Shown in pieces: positions 1 through 9,923 of a stretch of DNA of 64,000 nt. The DNA comes from Microbacterium sp. GCS4 (GTDB lineage Bacteria; Actinomycetota; Actinomycetes; Actinomycetales; Microbacteriaceae), in contig NZ_LGYE01000001.1 in assembly GCF_001262495.1 (NCBI RefSeq), positions 1,302,001 to 1,366,000 on the forward strand, in the 5' to 3' direction. Every line of letters begins with the position of its first letter. Within the stretch, counting starts at the first letter, position 1. A program made the translations under genes and the position numbers. The notes beneath the pieces are model-generated. The model saw only the letters and a list, made by a program, of their open reading frames with translations. It did not search any database and was not told the origin of the DNA.

Positions 1-2
1 GG

Positions 3-221
3 ACACGGTCGGTGTTGCGCGACGCGGCGCGCTACCTCCCGGATGCGCGGATCACGGAGATCGACGTCGCGGCGGATCCGGATGCCGCCGAGGCTCTCGA
101 CATCCGCTTCACCCCCACCGTGATCGTCCGCGATATCGCGGGCGCCGAGGTGTTCCGGGCGGAAGGCCTGCCGACGGTGCCGCAGGTGCTCACCGCGGCC
201 GTGCGCGCTCTGCCCGCCTGA
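3..221 (+). CDS. Thioredoxin-fold protein, C-terminal part (5' end outside window)
   Basis: An open frame enters from the left edge and ends in TGA. The visible 72 residues have the C-terminal half of a thioredoxin fold: a strand ITEIDVAADPDAAEAL, then IRFTPTVIV with the cis-proline (FTPT) typical of thioredoxins, a GAEVFRAEGLP hairpin and a final helix. The region that would hold the CXXC active site lies upstream of the window, so redox activity cannot be judged. An internal TTG or ATG start is unlikely because the fold would be incomplete. Confidence 0.7.
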   Translation, partial: TRSVLRDAARYLPDARITEIDVAADPDAAEALDIRFTPTVIVRDIAGAEVFRAEGLPTVPQVLTAAVRALPA

Positions 222-316
222 CCTCGCGGAACCTCTTGTGGGATGTCGGAACCCCGGCGCACAATGATCGCGACGGGGCGGGCGGCGCTCCGCATCACAC
301 CTCATGGGGGCACGAC

Positions 317-727
317 ATGGCGAACCTCAACCCGTACCTCTCCTTCCGCACGGACGCGCGGCAGGCGATGGAGTTCTATCAGGGGGTCCTGGGCGGCGAT
401 CTCGAGATCAACGTCTTCAGCGAGTTCCCCGACATGGTGCAGAGTCCCGATCAGGCCGACCTGGTCATGCACGCGCAACTGACCACACCGGACGGCCTCG
501 TCCTCATGGCCTCTGACACACCGGACGGGATGCCGTACGAGGCGCCGGCCGGGATCTCGGTGTCGCTGAGCGGCAACACGCAGGCGCGCACGCAGGAGGT
601 CTGGGACGCGCTCGCCGACGGCGCGACCGTCACGATGCCGCTGGACACCCCGCCGTGGGGCGGCAACTTCGGCATGCTGGTCGACCGCTTCGGCATCGCC
701 TGGATGCTGCACGGCGACCCCGAGTGA
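317..727 (+). CDS. VOC-superfamily (PhnB/glyoxalase-like) protein
   Basis: 136 residues. The opening NLNPYLSFRTDARQAMEFYQ and the closing WGGNFGMLVDRFGIAWML are the two signature ends of PhnB-like proteins of the vicinal oxygen chelate superfamily, which fold as paired beta-alpha-beta-beta-beta modules. Members include glyoxalases, dioxygenases and antibiotic-binding proteins; the substrate here cannot be read from sequence. The ATG at 317 was chosen because the family motif starts there; a longer in-frame ATG at 236 adds unrelated residues. It stands alone between the thioredoxin-like gene and convergent thrC. Confidence 0.8.
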   Translation: MANLNPYLSFRTDARQAMEFYQGVLGGDLEINVFSEFPDMVQSPDQADLVMHAQLTTPDGLVLMASDTPDGMPYEAPAGISVSLSGNTQARTQEVWDALADGATVTMPLDTPPWGGNFGMLVDRFGIAWMLHGDPE

Positions 728-749
728 TCGGACGCACGCGTCACAGCGC

Positions 750-2153
750 TCAGCGCAGGGCGTGCTCCTCGATGAACGCGCGCAGCGCCGCCTCGTCGTC
801 GGCCATCTCGGTGACGTGCTGCGGAGCCTCGAGCATCTCGCGCAGGTCGGCGGCGTAGTCGAGCTCGACGCCGATCGCCTCGTGGATCGTCTCGGCGAAC
901 TTCTCGGGCTTGGCGGTCTCGAGCACCAGCATCGGCACGCCCGGCTCGAGGTATTCGCGGGCGACCTTGACGCCGTCGGCGGTGTGCGGGTCGATCACCT
1001 CACCCGAGGTCTCGTACACCGAGCGGATCGTCGCGAGGCGGTCGGCGTGCGTGGACGTGCCGCTCACGATGCCGAACTCGTCGACGAAGCGGGTGAGATC
1101 CGCGGTGAAGTCGAAGTAGCCCTGGGTGTCGAGATCGCTCCACACCTGCACGACCCGTGCGGCGTCGCGGCCGACCAGCTCGAAGATGAAGCGCTCGAGG
1201 TTGGAGGCCTTGGAGATGTCCATGGAGGGGCTCGAGGTGGCGAGCGTCTGTGCGGCACTTCGCGGGCGGTAGACGCCGGTGCGGAAGAACTCGTCGAGGA
1301 CGTTGTTCTCGTTCGCGGCGAGCACGAGCCGGCGGATCGGCAGCCCCATCTCCTTCGCGAAGAAGCCGGACAGGATGTTCCCGAAGTTGCCCGAGGGGAC
1401 CGTGAACGACACCTCGGTCCATCCGCCCGCGTCCGTCGCCCGCAGCCAGGCCCAGAAGTAGTAGACGACCTGCGCCGTGATGCGGGCGAGGTTGATCGAG
1501 TTGACCGCACCGAGGTGCTGCGTGCGCTTGAAGTCGAGGTCTCCCGCGAGCTTCTTGACGAGGTTCTGGCAGTCGTCGAAGACACCGTCGACCGCGATGT
1601 TGTGGATGTTCTCGTCGTCGAGCGAGAACATCTGGGCCCGCTGGAAGGTGCTCATGCGTCCCTGGGGCGAGAGCATGAAGACCGAGATGCGGTCCTTGCC
1701 GCGCAGCGCGTGCTCGGCCGCCGATCCGGTGTCGCCGGAGGTCGCTCCCAGGATGTTGAGCACCGATCCCTTGCGCTCCAGCGCGTACTCGACGACCTGG
1801 CCGAGGAACTGCATCGCCATGTCCTTGAACGCCAGCGTGGGCCCCTCGGACAGACCGACGAGGGTGAGACCGCCGTCGAGCTCGCGAAGCGGCACGACCG
1901 CGCCGGGGAAAGGCTCGTAGGCGGCCGCGGTCATCCGTGCGAGGTCCTCGCGCGGGATGTCCGTCGCGAACAGCCCCAGCACCTCGGTCGCGAGCTGCGG
2001 GTAGGTGAGCGCGCGCCACCGCTCGAGCGTCTCGCCGTCGACGGTCGGCATGACCTCGGGCACCGCCAGGCCGCCATCGGGAGCGAGGCCCTCGAGCAGC
2101 GTCTCGCAGTACGGCAGCGGCTGCATGCCGCCTCGGGTGGAGATGTACTGCAC
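750..2153 (-). CDS. thrC: Threonine synthase
   Basis: 467 residues. It converts O-phospho-L-homoserine to threonine with pyridoxal phosphate, the last step of threonine synthesis in the cytosol. Landmarks are the N-terminal QYISTRGG, the PLP-lysine motif LAFKDMAMQFLG (Lys near residue 111) and the phosphate-binding GATSGDTGSAA. The length and the N-terminal extension fit the longer, E. coli/yeast-like threonine synthase class. The GTG start is supported by GAGGAG five bases upstream and by the family N-terminus; the frame is open further upstream (to 2390) but that part overlaps the erm-like gene and does not resemble the family. It is not linked to hom or thrB inside the window. Confidence 0.95.
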   Translation of the reverse strand: MQYISTRGGMQPLPYCETLLEGLAPDGGLAVPEVMPTVDGETLERWRALTYPQLATEVLGLFATDIPREDLARMTAAAYEPFPGAVVPLRELDGGLTLVGLSEGPTLAFKDMAMQFLGQVVEYALERKGSVLNILGATSGDTGSAAEHALRGKDRISVFMLSPQGRMSTFQRAQMFSLDDENIHNIAVDGVFDDCQNLVKKLAGDLDFKRTQHLGAVNSINLARITAQVVYYFWAWLRATDAGGWTEVSFTVPSGNFGNILSGFFAKEMGLPIRRLVLAANENNVLDEFFRTGVYRPRSAAQTLATSSPSMDISKASNLERFIFELVGRDAARVVQVWSDLDTQGYFDFTADLTRFVDEFGIVSGTSTHADRLATIRSVYETSGEVIDPHTADGVKVAREYLEPGVPMLVLETAKPEKFAETIHEAIGVELDYAADLREMLEAPQHVTEMADDEAALRAFIEEHALR

Positions 2154-2214
2154 GGGGGCTCCTCGGATCGGAATCGGCGGGGTCTCCATTCTCGCAGGTG
2201 TGCGCAGTGTGGTT

Positions 2215-2988
2215 TCACGAGCGCGCCCCCCGTCCGAGCCGCCGCCACAGACCGGCCCACTCCTCGGGGCGGAGATCCCGCGGCAGACGCCGCGCCGATG
2301 CGCCCACCTCACCGAGGGCCGCCCGTGCGCGCGGAGTGCCCGTGCGGGTGGCGGACGCGAGCATCGACGGCAGGTTCCCGCCCCGGGCACCGAACACCGC
2401 CCGGACGAACGATTCGTAGGCGCGCCGGTCCGTGGCCGGCACGAGCGGGGCAGGTCGTCGCGTGATCGACAGCAGGCCGCCGTCGACGCTCGGCTGCGGG
2501 CTGAAGGCCCACGCCGGAACGCGCCCGCTCAGCTCGACCGTGAACCACGGTGCGATCTGCGCGGTCATCATCGTGCTGCCGCCGACGCCGGCGCGCTTGC
2601 GCGCCACCTCCCACTGCGTCAGCAGCACGGCGTGGGTCCACCCGTGGGTCGACAGCAGATGCCGGAGGATCGGCGTCGTGACGTGGAAGGGGATGTTGCC
2701 GACGATCACGTCGGCGTCGAGTGGATGTCGGAGCGCGTCGGCAGCGCGCACGTCGACGCGAGGAAGCGCCGCGCCCAGGCGTCGGGCGCGATGTTCGTCG
2801 ATCTCGAGCGCCGTGAGCCGACGGTCCAGGCGGGCGAGTGCCCGGGTGAGCGCGCCGTCGCCGGCGCCGAGTTCGAGGATCGACCCCGAGGTGCGGTCGA
2901 CGAGGGAGACGATCCGGTCGATCGTCGGTCGGTGGATGAGGAAGTTCTGGCCGAGTTCGTGGCGGCCGCCATGGTGCGAGCGAGGCAT
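2215..2988 (-). CDS. erm: 23S rRNA (adenine-N6)-methyltransferase, Erm family
   Basis: 257 residues. Erm enzymes methylate A2058 of 23S rRNA using S-adenosylmethionine and confer macrolide-lincosamide-streptogramin B resistance. Visible motifs: HELGQNFL near the N-terminus, SAM-binding LELGAGDGALTRAL (residues ~39-52), the catalytic NIPFH loop (~residue 102), then QWEVARKRAGVGGSTMM and FSPQPSVDGG, which are distinctive of actinobacterial Erm proteins rather than KsgA/RsmA. Start at ATG 2988 follows a GGAG; upstream in-frame starts lie inside the leader region. A 20-codon leader and two hairpins lie immediately upstream, suggesting inducible translation. It is probably an intrinsic chromosomal copy because no mobile element is visible. 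Whether it confers resistance is inferred only. Confidence 0.88.
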   Translation of the reverse strand: MPRSHHGGRHELGQNFLIHRPTIDRIVSLVDRTSGSILELGAGDGALTRALARLDRRLTALEIDEHRARRLGAALPRVDVRAADALRHPLDADVIVGNIPFHVTTPILRHLLSTHGWTHAVLLTQWEVARKRAGVGGSTMMTAQIAPWFTVELSGRVPAWAFSPQPSVDGGLLSITRRPAPLVPATDRRAYESFVRAVFGARGGNLPSMLASATRTGTPRARAALGEVGASARRLPRDLRPEEWAGLWRRLGRGARS

Positions 2989-3022
2989 GAGTGGGCTCCG
3001 GAGTGAGGATTCGGAGCACCCC

Positions 3023-3058
3023 GACGGGGGACGCGGAGACGCGTCGAAGAGGCCCGTC
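3023..3058 (-). promoter_or_regulatory. Second hairpin upstream of erm
   Basis: GACGGG (3023-3028) pairs with CCCGTC (3053-3058), and inside it GACGCG (3030-3035) pairs with CGCGTC (3040-3045) around a 4-base loop. It sits between the leader hairpin and the erm ribosome binding site and could be the alternative structure in an attenuation switch. Confidence 0.4.
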
Positions 3059-3082
3059 CCGAGGTGCGATGACATCTCGGAG

Positions 3083-3122
3083 GACGGCGCGCGGAAGCGT
3101 GCGTAAGAGCGAGCGCGCCGTC
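3083..3122 (-). promoter_or_regulatory. Attenuator-like hairpin overlapping the leader stop
   Basis: GACGGCGCGC (3083-3092) and its exact complement GCGCGCCGTC (3113-3122) form a 10-bp stem with a 20-base loop on the erm transcript. The leader stop codon lies in the arm, so a ribosome on the leader would prevent pairing. Confidence 0.5.
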
Positions 3123-3183
3123 AGGCGCGGCGGTCGCGGAACACGAGGGTGCGCCCCATCACGGCGGGCGCGCTGTCTATCAT
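3121..3183 (-). CDS. Putative 20-aa leader peptide of the erm-like gene
   Basis: ATG at 3183 opens a 20-codon frame, MIDSAPAVMGRTLVFRDRRA, ending in TGA. It lies 133 bases ahead of the erm start on the same strand. Its stop codon falls inside one arm of a 10-bp inverted repeat. Short arginine-containing leaders on which macrolide-bound ribosomes stall are the known control device of erm genes, and LVFRDR is a plausible stalling segment. No strong ribosome binding site is obvious, and no homologous leader was recognised, so this is an inference from position and structure. Confidence 0.5.
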   Translation of the reverse strand: MIDSAPAVMGRTLVFRDRRA

Positions 3184-3314
3184 GCGCCCAGCCTACCCGC
3201 CGACCGGTGTCGATCACACTCCCTAGCGCCTGAACGCGTCCGAGGCAATGGGGATTCCATAGCGACGGATCCGCATCTAGGGTGAAGCCCACAACAGAAG
3301 AATCGGGAGACATC

Positions 3315-3614
3315 ATGGCTGCGCACATCCCCACCGCACATGACGAACAGAGCACCGGCGCTCACGAAGACATCCTCCAGGATGCCGCTGCCCCGGCGCC
3401 GGCTCCCGAGGCTCTCTTCGAGCGCGTGGACATCGACCGGTACGTCGTCCTGCACGACGGGCCCGTCGGATACGTCGAGCACATCGCTCCGGTGTTCGTC
3501 TGCTACGTCGGCATGGCCTACGCCATGGCGGAAGAGGTCGCGCAGGTGCACGACTTCCACGACGCGGTGCGGATCGTCCTGCACCGCGCCGCATCGGCTC
3601 GGCGCGCTCTGTGA
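3315..3614 (+). CDS. Conserved hypothetical small protein, first gene of the glgX-treYZ run
   Basis: 99 residues, not recognised. The N-terminal third is low-complexity (AAPAPAPEALF); the remainder, ERVDIDRYVVLHDGPVGYVEHI and VCYVGMAYAMAEEVAQVHDFHDAV, looks like a compact alpha/beta domain without a membrane segment long enough to call. ATG 3315 was chosen because GGGAGA lies just upstream; an in-frame ATG at 3282 has no such site. Its stop overlaps the GTG start of glgX by 4 bp (GTGA), so the two are probably translationally coupled. A role in glycogen/trehalose metabolism is suggested only by position. Confidence 0.7.
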   Translation: MAAHIPTAHDEQSTGAHEDILQDAAAPAPAPEALFERVDIDRYVVLHDGPVGYVEHIAPVFVCYVGMAYAMAEEVAQVHDFHDAVRIVLHRAASARRAL

Positions 3615-5818
3615 GCCGCGAGATCTGGCCCGGGTCGCCCTACCCTCTCGGTGCGACCTTCGACGGGCAGGGGACGAACTTCGCACTGTTCAGTGAGGGC
3701 GCCGAGCGCGTGGAGCTGTGTCTGTTCGACGACGACGGCACGGAGGAACGGATCCCGCTCGACGAGGTCGACGCCTTCGTGTGGCACGGCTACCTGCCCA
3801 CCGTCCAGCCCGGTCAGCTCTACGGCTACCGTGTCCACGGGCCTCACGACCCCGCTCAGGGACGACGCTTCAACCCCCACAAGCTCGTGCTCGACCCCTA
3901 CGCGAAGGCGGTCGCCGGTCGACTGGACTGGGGGCAGTCGCTGTTCGGGTACGACTTCGGCGAGCCGGACTCGCGCAACGACGAGGATTCGGCCGCTGCC
4001 ATGGTGAAGGGCGTGGTCATCAACCCGTTCTTCGAATGGGCGGGAGACCGGCTGCCCAAGATCCCCTACGCGCAGAGCATCATCTACGAGGCGCACGTCA
4101 AGGGTCTGACGCAGCAGCATCCGGACATCCCCGAGGAGCTGCGCGGGACGTACGCGGGGATCGCGCACCCGGCGGTCATCGACCACCTCGTGCATCTCGG
4201 CGTCACAGCGATCGAGCTCATGCCCGTGCACCAGTTCGTGCACGACTCGACGCTCGAGGAGAAGGGGCTGTCGAACTACTGGGGATACAACACCCTGGCG
4301 TTCCTCGCTCCGCACAACGAGTACTCTTCGAGCGGTCAGCACGGCGAGCAGGTGCAGGAGTTCAAGGCCATGGTGCGGGCGCTGCACGCGGCGGGCATCG
4401 AGGTCATCCTCGACGTCGTCTACAACCACACCGCGGAGGGGAACCACCTCGGGCCGACGCTCTCGATGCGCGGCATCGACAACGAGGCCTACTACCGACT
4501 CGAGGAGGACCGCCGCTTCTACACCGACTACACAGGTACAGGCAACAGCCTCAACGCCGGCAACCCGCACTCCTTGCAGCTCATCATGGACTCGCTGCGC
4601 TACTGGGTGACGGAGATGCACGTCGACGGCTTCCGCTTCGACCTGGCATCGACTCTGGCGCGGGAGTTCTACGACGTCGACCGGCTCGCCGCGTTCTTCG
4701 AGCTCGTGCAGCAGGACCCGGTGGTCTCGCAGGTCAAGCTCATCGCGGAGCCGTGGGACGTGGGCCCCGGCGGCTACCAGGTCGGCAACTTCCCGCCGCA
4801 GTGGACGGAGTGGAACGGCAAATACCGCGACACCGTGCGCGACTTCTGGCGTGGGGAGCCGCAGGCCCTCGGCGAGTTCGCCTCGCGGTTGACGGGTTCC
4901 GCGGACCTGTACGAGCATTCCGGGCGTCGCCCCGTGGCGTCGATCAACTTCGTCACCGCTCACGACGGCTTCACTCTGCGCGACCTCGTCTCCTATGACG
5001 AGAAGCACAACGAGGCCAACGGAGAGGACAACAACGACGGCGAATCGCACAACCGCTCCGCGAACAACGGCGTCGAGGGCCCCACCGACGACGAGGGCAT
5101 CAACCGGATGCGCGCTCGCCAGCAGCGCAACTTCCTCGCCACGCTGCTGCTCTCGCAGGGCGTGCCGATGATCGCTCACGGCGACGAGCTGGGCCGCACG
5201 CAGCACGGCAACAACAACGGATACGCGCAGGACAACGAGATCACGTGGGTGGACTGGGAGTCGGCCGACCTGCCGCTCGTCGAGTTCACCGCGGCGGTCG
5301 CCAAGCTGCGCCGCAACCACCCCACTTTCCGTCGCAGTCGCTTCTTCGACGGTCGCCCCGTGCGCTCCGAGGACGGCGAGCGCGTGCCCGACGTGGTGTG
5401 GCTGCGGCCCGACGGCCGCCGCATGGAACCCGAGGACTGGGACAACGGCTTCGGACTCGCGGTCGGCGTCTTCCTCAACGGACAGGGCATCCGCGAAAAG
5501 GATCGCCGCGGCCAGCCCGTGACGGACCAGAACTTCCTGGTCTACTTCCACAGCGGGACGGATGCCGTCGACGGGGTGCTCCCGGACGCGCGGCACGGCG
5601 CGGCGTGGGACATCGTGGTGGACACCTACGGCGAACGCGCGGGCGAGCACGCCCTCGCCGCCGGAGCCGCGATCACGCTCGAGCCGACGTCGCTCCTCGT
5701 CCTGCGCGAGGCGGCCGAGACGGAGGAGCCGACCGACGTGTCGGTCGACGCCTCGCTGCGGATGCAGACAGAGCGCTCGGAGCCCGCTCCCGCTCCCGCT
5801 CCGGAGGTCCGTCGGTGA
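3611..5818 (+). CDS. glgX: Glycogen debranching enzyme GlgX (isoamylase type, GH13)
   Basis: 735 residues, GTG start overlapping the previous stop. It hydrolyses alpha-1,6 branch linkages of glycogen. An N-terminal CBM48-like domain ([22 protein letters not shown]) precedes the GH13 barrel with DVVYNH (region I), DGFRFDLAS (catalytic Asp near residue 341), LIAEPWDVG (Glu near 379) and [19 protein letters not shown]. The latter and the [14 protein letters not shown] insert are specific to GlgX/TreX-type isoamylases. Debranched maltodextrins are the substrate of the downstream TreY. The stop codon overlaps the treY GTG by 4 bp. The last ~25 residues are Pro/Ala/Glu-rich. Confidence 0.95.
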   Translation: MSREIWPGSPYPLGATFDGQGTNFALFSEGAERVELCLFDDDGTEERIPLDEVDAFVWHGYLPTVQPGQLYGYRVHGPHDPAQGRRFNPHKLVLDPYAKAVAGRLDWGQSLFGYDFGEPDSRNDEDSAAAMVKGVVINPFFEWAGDRLPKIPYAQSIIYEAHVKGLTQQHPDIPEELRGTYAGIAHPAVIDHLVHLGVTAIELMPVHQFVHDSTLEEKGLSNYWGYNTLAFLAPHNEYSSSGQHGEQVQEFKAMVRALHAAGIEVILDVVYNHTAEGNHLGPTLSMRGIDNEAYYRLEEDRRFYTDYTGTGNSLNAGNPHSLQLIMDSLRYWVTEMHVDGFRFDLASTLAREFYDVDRLAAFFELVQQDPVVSQVKLIAEPWDVGPGGYQVGNFPPQWTEWNGKYRDTVRDFWRGEPQALGEFASRLTGSADLYEHSGRRPVASINFVTAHDGFTLRDLVSYDEKHNEANGEDNNDGESHNRSANNGVEGPTDDEGINRMRARQQRNFLATLLLSQGVPMIAHGDELGRTQHGNNNGYAQDNEITWVDWESADLPLVEFTAAVAKLRRNHPTFRRSRFFDGRPVRSEDGERVPDVVWLRPDGRRMEPEDWDNGFGLAVGVFLNGQGIREKDRRGQPVTDQNFLVYFHSGTDAVDGVLPDARHGAAWDIVVDTYGERAGEHALAAGAAITLEPTSLLVLREAAETEEPTDVSVDASLRMQTERSEPAPAPAPEVRR

Positions 5819-8163
5819 CCCGTCGGCCGCTCTCGACCTACCGCCTTCAGATCCGATCCGGCTTCACGCTCGACGACGCGGCGGCGACCACGCCGTACCT
5901 GGCTGCGCTCGGGGCGTCGTGGGCGTACCTCTCGCCGCTGCTGGCTGCGACACCCGGCTCCGACCACGGCTACGACGTCGTCGACCACTCGAGGATCGAC
6001 GAGGCGCGGGGTGGGAGGGAAGGACTCGACCGGTTCGCCACCGCAGCTCGCACGGCCGGTCTCGGCATCCTCGTCGACATCGTGCCCAACCATGTCGGCG
6101 TCGGGAGCCCTCGCGACAATCCGTGGTGGTGGGACATGCTGCGTCTCGGTCGCGCATCACGGCACGCGGTCGCGTTCGATGTGGATCGTCGGCTGGGAGA
6201 CGGGCGCGTCCGACTCCCGATCCTCGGCTCGACCCTGCCGGAGGTGCTGTCGGCCGGCGACATCGTCGTCGACGCTTCCCCGGCCGACGACGCACCCGAC
6301 GGCGTGCTGAGCTACTTCGAGCACGTGCTCCCCCTCGCGCCCGGCTCCGGCGCCCTCGCCGACGACCTTCCCGCGCTGCTCGACGCACAGCACTACGAGC
6401 TGCGGTTCTGGGAGGACCAGAACGCCGAGCTCAACTACCGCCGGTTCTTCGCGGTGCCGGAGCTCGCCGGCATCCGGGTGGAACTCCCCGACGTGTTCGA
6501 GGAGTCACACCGGGAGATCGTCCGGTGGATCACCGAGGGTCTCACCGACGGCCTGCGCGTCGACCACCCCGACGGTCTCGTCGACCCGGCCGGCTACCTC
6601 GAGGACCTCGCGGATGCGACGGGCGCTGCGTACACGCTGGTCGAGAAGATCCTGGAACCCGGCGAGGAGCTGCCGTCGTGGTGGCGCACCGACGGCACGA
6701 CCGGGTACGACGCCCTCGCGGAGATCGACCGCGTGCTGGTCGACGGCGCGGGCGTCGCGCGACTCGACGACCTCGACGCACGTCTGCGGCGCGAGTCCGA
6801 TCTGCCTGCTCTGGAGGCGTGGCACGATCTGACGGTCTCGACGAAGCGGATGGTCGCCGAGAGCATCCTGCAGTCGGAGATCCATCGCCTCGTCCGCTCG
6901 CTACCGCACGGTGTGGTCGCAGCGAAGTACGCGCTCGCGGAGATCATCGCCGCCTTCCCCGTCTACCGCTCCTACCTCCCGGCGGGCCGCGAGCATCTGC
7001 AGGGGGCCATCGACGCCGCCGCTCTCCGTCGACCCGACCTCGCGGAGGCGATCGGCGAACTGACCCCACTGCTTCTCGACACGACGCTCGAGGTCGCGGA
7101 GCGCTTCCCGCAGGTCAGCGGCGCCGTGATGGCCAAGGGCGTCGAGGACACCGCGTTCTACCGCTTCACCCGCTTGGGCACGCTCACCGAGGTCGGCGCG
7201 GATCCGTCGATCGCCTCGCTGTCGGTCGCCGACTTCCACGAGGCGCAGCGCGCTCGACTCGCATCATGGCCGCACTCGATGACGACCCTGTCGACGCACG
7301 ACACCAAGCGCTCCGAGGACGTCCGGGCACGTCTCTCCGTGCTCGCCGAGGTGCCCGAACGCTGGGGCGAGGTGCTCACCGAGCTGCGGACGATCGCGTC
7401 GACCGGCCACGGTCCGCTCGATGCCCTCCTGTGGCAGGCCGCGGTCGGCGCGTGGCCGATCTCGACCGAACGGCTGCAGCAGTACGGCCTGAAGGCGGCC
7501 AGAGAGGCAGCCGAGGGCACCACCTGGCAGCATCCCGACGAGGAGTTCGAGAAGGGGGTCGTCGCGATCGCCGAAGCGGCGAACGGCGCGGCCAGCCGAA
7601 TCCTCGACGGTTTCGTCCAGGAGATCGTCGGCTATGGACGCAGCAACTCGCTCGCCGCGAAGCTGCTGCAGCTTGCGGCACCCGGCGTGCCGGACGTCTA
7701 CCAGGGCACAGAGCTGTGGGACCACTCGCTCGTGGACCCCGACAATCGCAGACCCGTGGACTTCGGAGAGAGGGAGCGGATGCTGCGCCGTCTCGACGCC
7801 GACGTGGCGCGTGGCGCGCTGCCGCCGATCGACGACTCCGGCCTGGCGAAGATGCTCGTGACGTCCCGCACGCTGCGCCTGCGCCGAGACCACCCGGAGC
7901 TGTTCGAGCGCTACCGGGCGGGGGTCGCCGCCGGCGCGGCATCCGATCATGTGGTCGCGATGGACCGCGGTGGCGCGCTCGCGGTCGCGACGCGTCTGCC
8001 GGTCGCTCTCGAGAAGCGCGGCGGATGGGGAGACACGGTGCTGCTGCGCCACGACCTGCCCGCGACCGACGTCCTCACCGGTCGTCGGATCGCGCCGGGG
8101 CCGGTACGGCTGGACGAGCTGCTGGACACCTACCCGGTGGCGCTGCTGGTGGACGAGCGATGA
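5815..8163 (+). CDS. treY: Malto-oligosyltrehalose synthase TreY
   Basis: 782 residues. It isomerises the reducing-end alpha-1,4 bond of maltodextrins to alpha,alpha-1,1, giving maltooligosyl trehalose (GH13_26). Motifs: STYRLQ at the N-terminus, VDIVPNHVG (~residue 88), [14 protein letters not shown] (~245), [13 protein letters not shown] (~277) and [15 protein letters not shown] (~492), all diagnostic of TreY. The GTG start at 5815 overlaps the glgX stop; the same frame is open upstream to 5245 but that part is the shadow of glgX. The 3' end overlaps treZ by 4 bp, so stoichiometric coupled translation is likely. Confidence 0.95.
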   Translation: MTRRPLSTYRLQIRSGFTLDDAAATTPYLAALGASWAYLSPLLAATPGSDHGYDVVDHSRIDEARGGREGLDRFATAARTAGLGILVDIVPNHVGVGSPRDNPWWWDMLRLGRASRHAVAFDVDRRLGDGRVRLPILGSTLPEVLSAGDIVVDASPADDAPDGVLSYFEHVLPLAPGSGALADDLPALLDAQHYELRFWEDQNAELNYRRFFAVPELAGIRVELPDVFEESHREIVRWITEGLTDGLRVDHPDGLVDPAGYLEDLADATGAAYTLVEKILEPGEELPSWWRTDGTTGYDALAEIDRVLVDGAGVARLDDLDARLRRESDLPALEAWHDLTVSTKRMVAESILQSEIHRLVRSLPHGVVAAKYALAEIIAAFPVYRSYLPAGREHLQGAIDAAALRRPDLAEAIGELTPLLLDTTLEVAERFPQVSGAVMAKGVEDTAFYRFTRLGTLTEVGADPSIASLSVADFHEAQRARLASWPHSMTTLSTHDTKRSEDVRARLSVLAEVPERWGEVLTELRTIASTGHGPLDALLWQAAVGAWPISTERLQQYGLKAAREAAEGTTWQHPDEEFEKGVVAIAEAANGAASRILDGFVQEIVGYGRSNSLAAKLLQLAAPGVPDVYQGTELWDHSLVDPDNRRPVDFGERERMLRRLDADVARGALPPIDDSGLAKMLVTSRTLRLRRDHPELFERYRAGVAAGAASDHVVAMDRGGALAVATRLPVALEKRGGWGDTVLLRHDLPATDVLTGRRIAPGPVRLDELLDTYPVALLVDER

Positions 8164-9917
8164 TCGGCGTCTGGGCTCCGCGAGCCGAACGGGTCCGCCT
8201 GCGTCGACTGACACCGGGCGGTGCGGTGATCGGCGAGCACGACCTCGCTCGCGACGACCGCCGGCCCGGCTGGTGGGTCGCCGCGCTGGATCTGCCGGAG
8301 GGCGAGCGCTACGGCTTCCTCCTGGGCGAGAGCGACGAACTGCGTCCGGATCCCCGCTCGCTGCGTCAGCCGGGCGGGGTGCACGGTCCGTCGGCCGTGT
8401 TCGACACGGGTCTCTTCGAGTGGGACGACCGGTCGTGGACCGGCCGTCAACTCGCGGGGGCGGTGATCTACGAGCTGCACGTCGGCACCTTCACACCCGA
8501 GGGCACCCTGGATGCGCTGATCGGCCGACTCGACCACCTCACAGACCTCGGGGTCACGCACGTCGAGCTGCTGCCGATCAACGACTTCAACGGCGAGTGG
8601 AACTGGGGCTATGACGGGGTGCTCTGGTACGCCGTGCACGAGGGGTACGGCGGCCCGGCCGCCTACCAGCGCTTCGTCGAGGCCGCCCATGATCGGGGCC
8701 TGGCCGTGATCCAGGATGTGGTCTACAACCACCTCGGCCCGAGCGGCAACTACCTGCCCGAGTTCGGACCGTACCTGCGCGACGGTCAGAGCAACACGTG
8801 GGGCGCGTCGGTGAACCTCGACGAGCACGAGGTCCGCGAGTACATCATCGAGAATGCCCTGATGTGGCTGCGCGACTACCACGTCGACGGGCTGCGACTG
8901 GATGCCGTGCACGCCCTGCACGATGCGAGCCCGACGCACCTGCTGCGCGAGCTGTCTGAGCGCGTCGATGCGCTGTCGGCGCACCTCGGCCGCCCGCTGA
9001 CCCTGATCGCCGAGTCGGACCTGAACGATCCGACGCTGATCCTTCCGCGCGAAGCCGGCGGCTACGGGCTCACCGCGCAGTGGTCGGACGACTGGCATCA
9101 CGCCGTGCACGTCGCTCTGACCGGCGAGACCGCCGGGTACTACGAGGACTTCGCCGATCCCGAGGCGCTCGTGAAGGTGTCGCAGAGCGGGTTCTTCCAC
9201 GACGGCACATACTCGTCGTTCCGTGAGCGCGAACACGGTTCGCCGATCCCCGCGACGGTCCCGGCCTGGCGGCTTGTCACCTTCGCGCAGGACCACGACC
9301 AGATCGGCAACCGCGCCGCGGGCGACCGCCTCTCGGCGACCCTCTCGCCCGGTCGGCTCGCGGTGGCGGCGGTCCTGACCCTCACGGCGCCGGGCACGCC
9401 GATGCTCTTCATGGGCGAGGAGTGGGGCGCGTCGACGCCGTGGCAGTTCTTCACCTCACATCCGGAGCCGGAGCTCGGCCGCGCGACCGCGGAGGGCCGC
9501 ATCGCTGAGTTCGCGAGGATGGGCTGGGATCCGTCGCAGGTTCCCGACCCGCAGGATCCGGCGACATACGAACGCTCGCACCTAGGGTGGGAGGAGATCG
9601 ATCGACCGGAGCATGCCGACCTCCTGTCGCTGTACCGGCGCCTGACGGCACTGCGCCGCGAACGTCCGGAGTTCACCGATCCCGACATGACTCACACCCG
9701 TGCGATCGTCGAGCACCCGGATGCGGCTGTCGACGCTCGGGCGTTCCGGATCGACAGGGGCGCGGTCGCGGTGCTCGTGAACCTCACGGCGGGCGACGTC
9801 GACTTCGAGGTGCGCCCCGGCGACGCCGTCCTGCTGGAGACCTCCGGGGCGCGGATGCAGGACGACCGGATCACGCTCGCACCCGAGTCGGCGGCGATCG
9901 TCGGACCGTCGCTCTGA
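8160..9917 (+). CDS. treZ: Malto-oligosyltrehalose trehalohydrolase TreZ
   Basis: 585 residues. It releases trehalose from the product of TreY. It has an N-terminal CBM48-like sheet domain, then GH13 motifs [14 protein letters not shown] (~residue 186), [12 protein letters not shown] (~241), [10 protein letters not shown] (~282) and [14 protein letters not shown] (~378). The last is the TreZ signature, as is [12 protein letters not shown] 8160 overlaps the treY stop (ATGA). The open frame extends far upstream inside treY but carries no family sequence. With glgX and treY it forms a full glycogen-to-trehalose pathway used in osmotic and desiccation stress. Confidence 0.95.
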   Translation: MIGVWAPRAERVRLRRLTPGGAVIGEHDLARDDRRPGWWVAALDLPEGERYGFLLGESDELRPDPRSLRQPGGVHGPSAVFDTGLFEWDDRSWTGRQLAGAVIYELHVGTFTPEGTLDALIGRLDHLTDLGVTHVELLPINDFNGEWNWGYDGVLWYAVHEGYGGPAAYQRFVEAAHDRGLAVIQDVVYNHLGPSGNYLPEFGPYLRDGQSNTWGASVNLDEHEVREYIIENALMWLRDYHVDGLRLDAVHALHDASPTHLLRELSERVDALSAHLGRPLTLIAESDLNDPTLILPREAGGYGLTAQWSDDWHHAVHVALTGETAGYYEDFADPEALVKVSQSGFFHDGTYSSFREREHGSPIPATVPAWRLVTFAQDHDQIGNRAAGDRLSATLSPGRLAVAAVLTLTAPGTPMLFMGEEWGASTPWQFFTSHPEPELGRATAEGRIAEFARMGWDPSQVPDPQDPATYERSHLGWEEIDRPEHADLLSLYRRLTALRRERPEFTDPDMTHTRAIVEHPDAAVDARAFRIDRGAVAVLVNLTAGDVDFEVRPGDAVLLETSGARMQDDRITLAPESAAIVGPSL

Positions 9918-9923
9918 GGCGCC

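Noticed and set aside
762..2465. 567-codon plus-strand frame opposite thrC
   Set aside because: Antisense shadow of thrC; translation is Arg/Leu/Glu/Val-rich and resembles no protein.
2309..3355. 348-codon minus-strand frame overlapping the erm-like gene
   Set aside because: Out-of-frame shadow with an Arg/Pro-rich product; the adjacent frame carries all Erm motifs.
3518..5650. 710-codon open frame on the minus strand opposite glgX
   Set aside because: Low-complexity Val/Arg/His-rich translation with no domain; it is the antisense shadow of a GC-rich coding gene, which rarely contains stops in that frame.
5562..8159. Apparent 866-codon N-terminal extension of treZ
   Set aside because: The reading is an Arg/Pro-rich shadow of glgX and treY. 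The family N-terminus and the ATGA overlap put the start at 8160.
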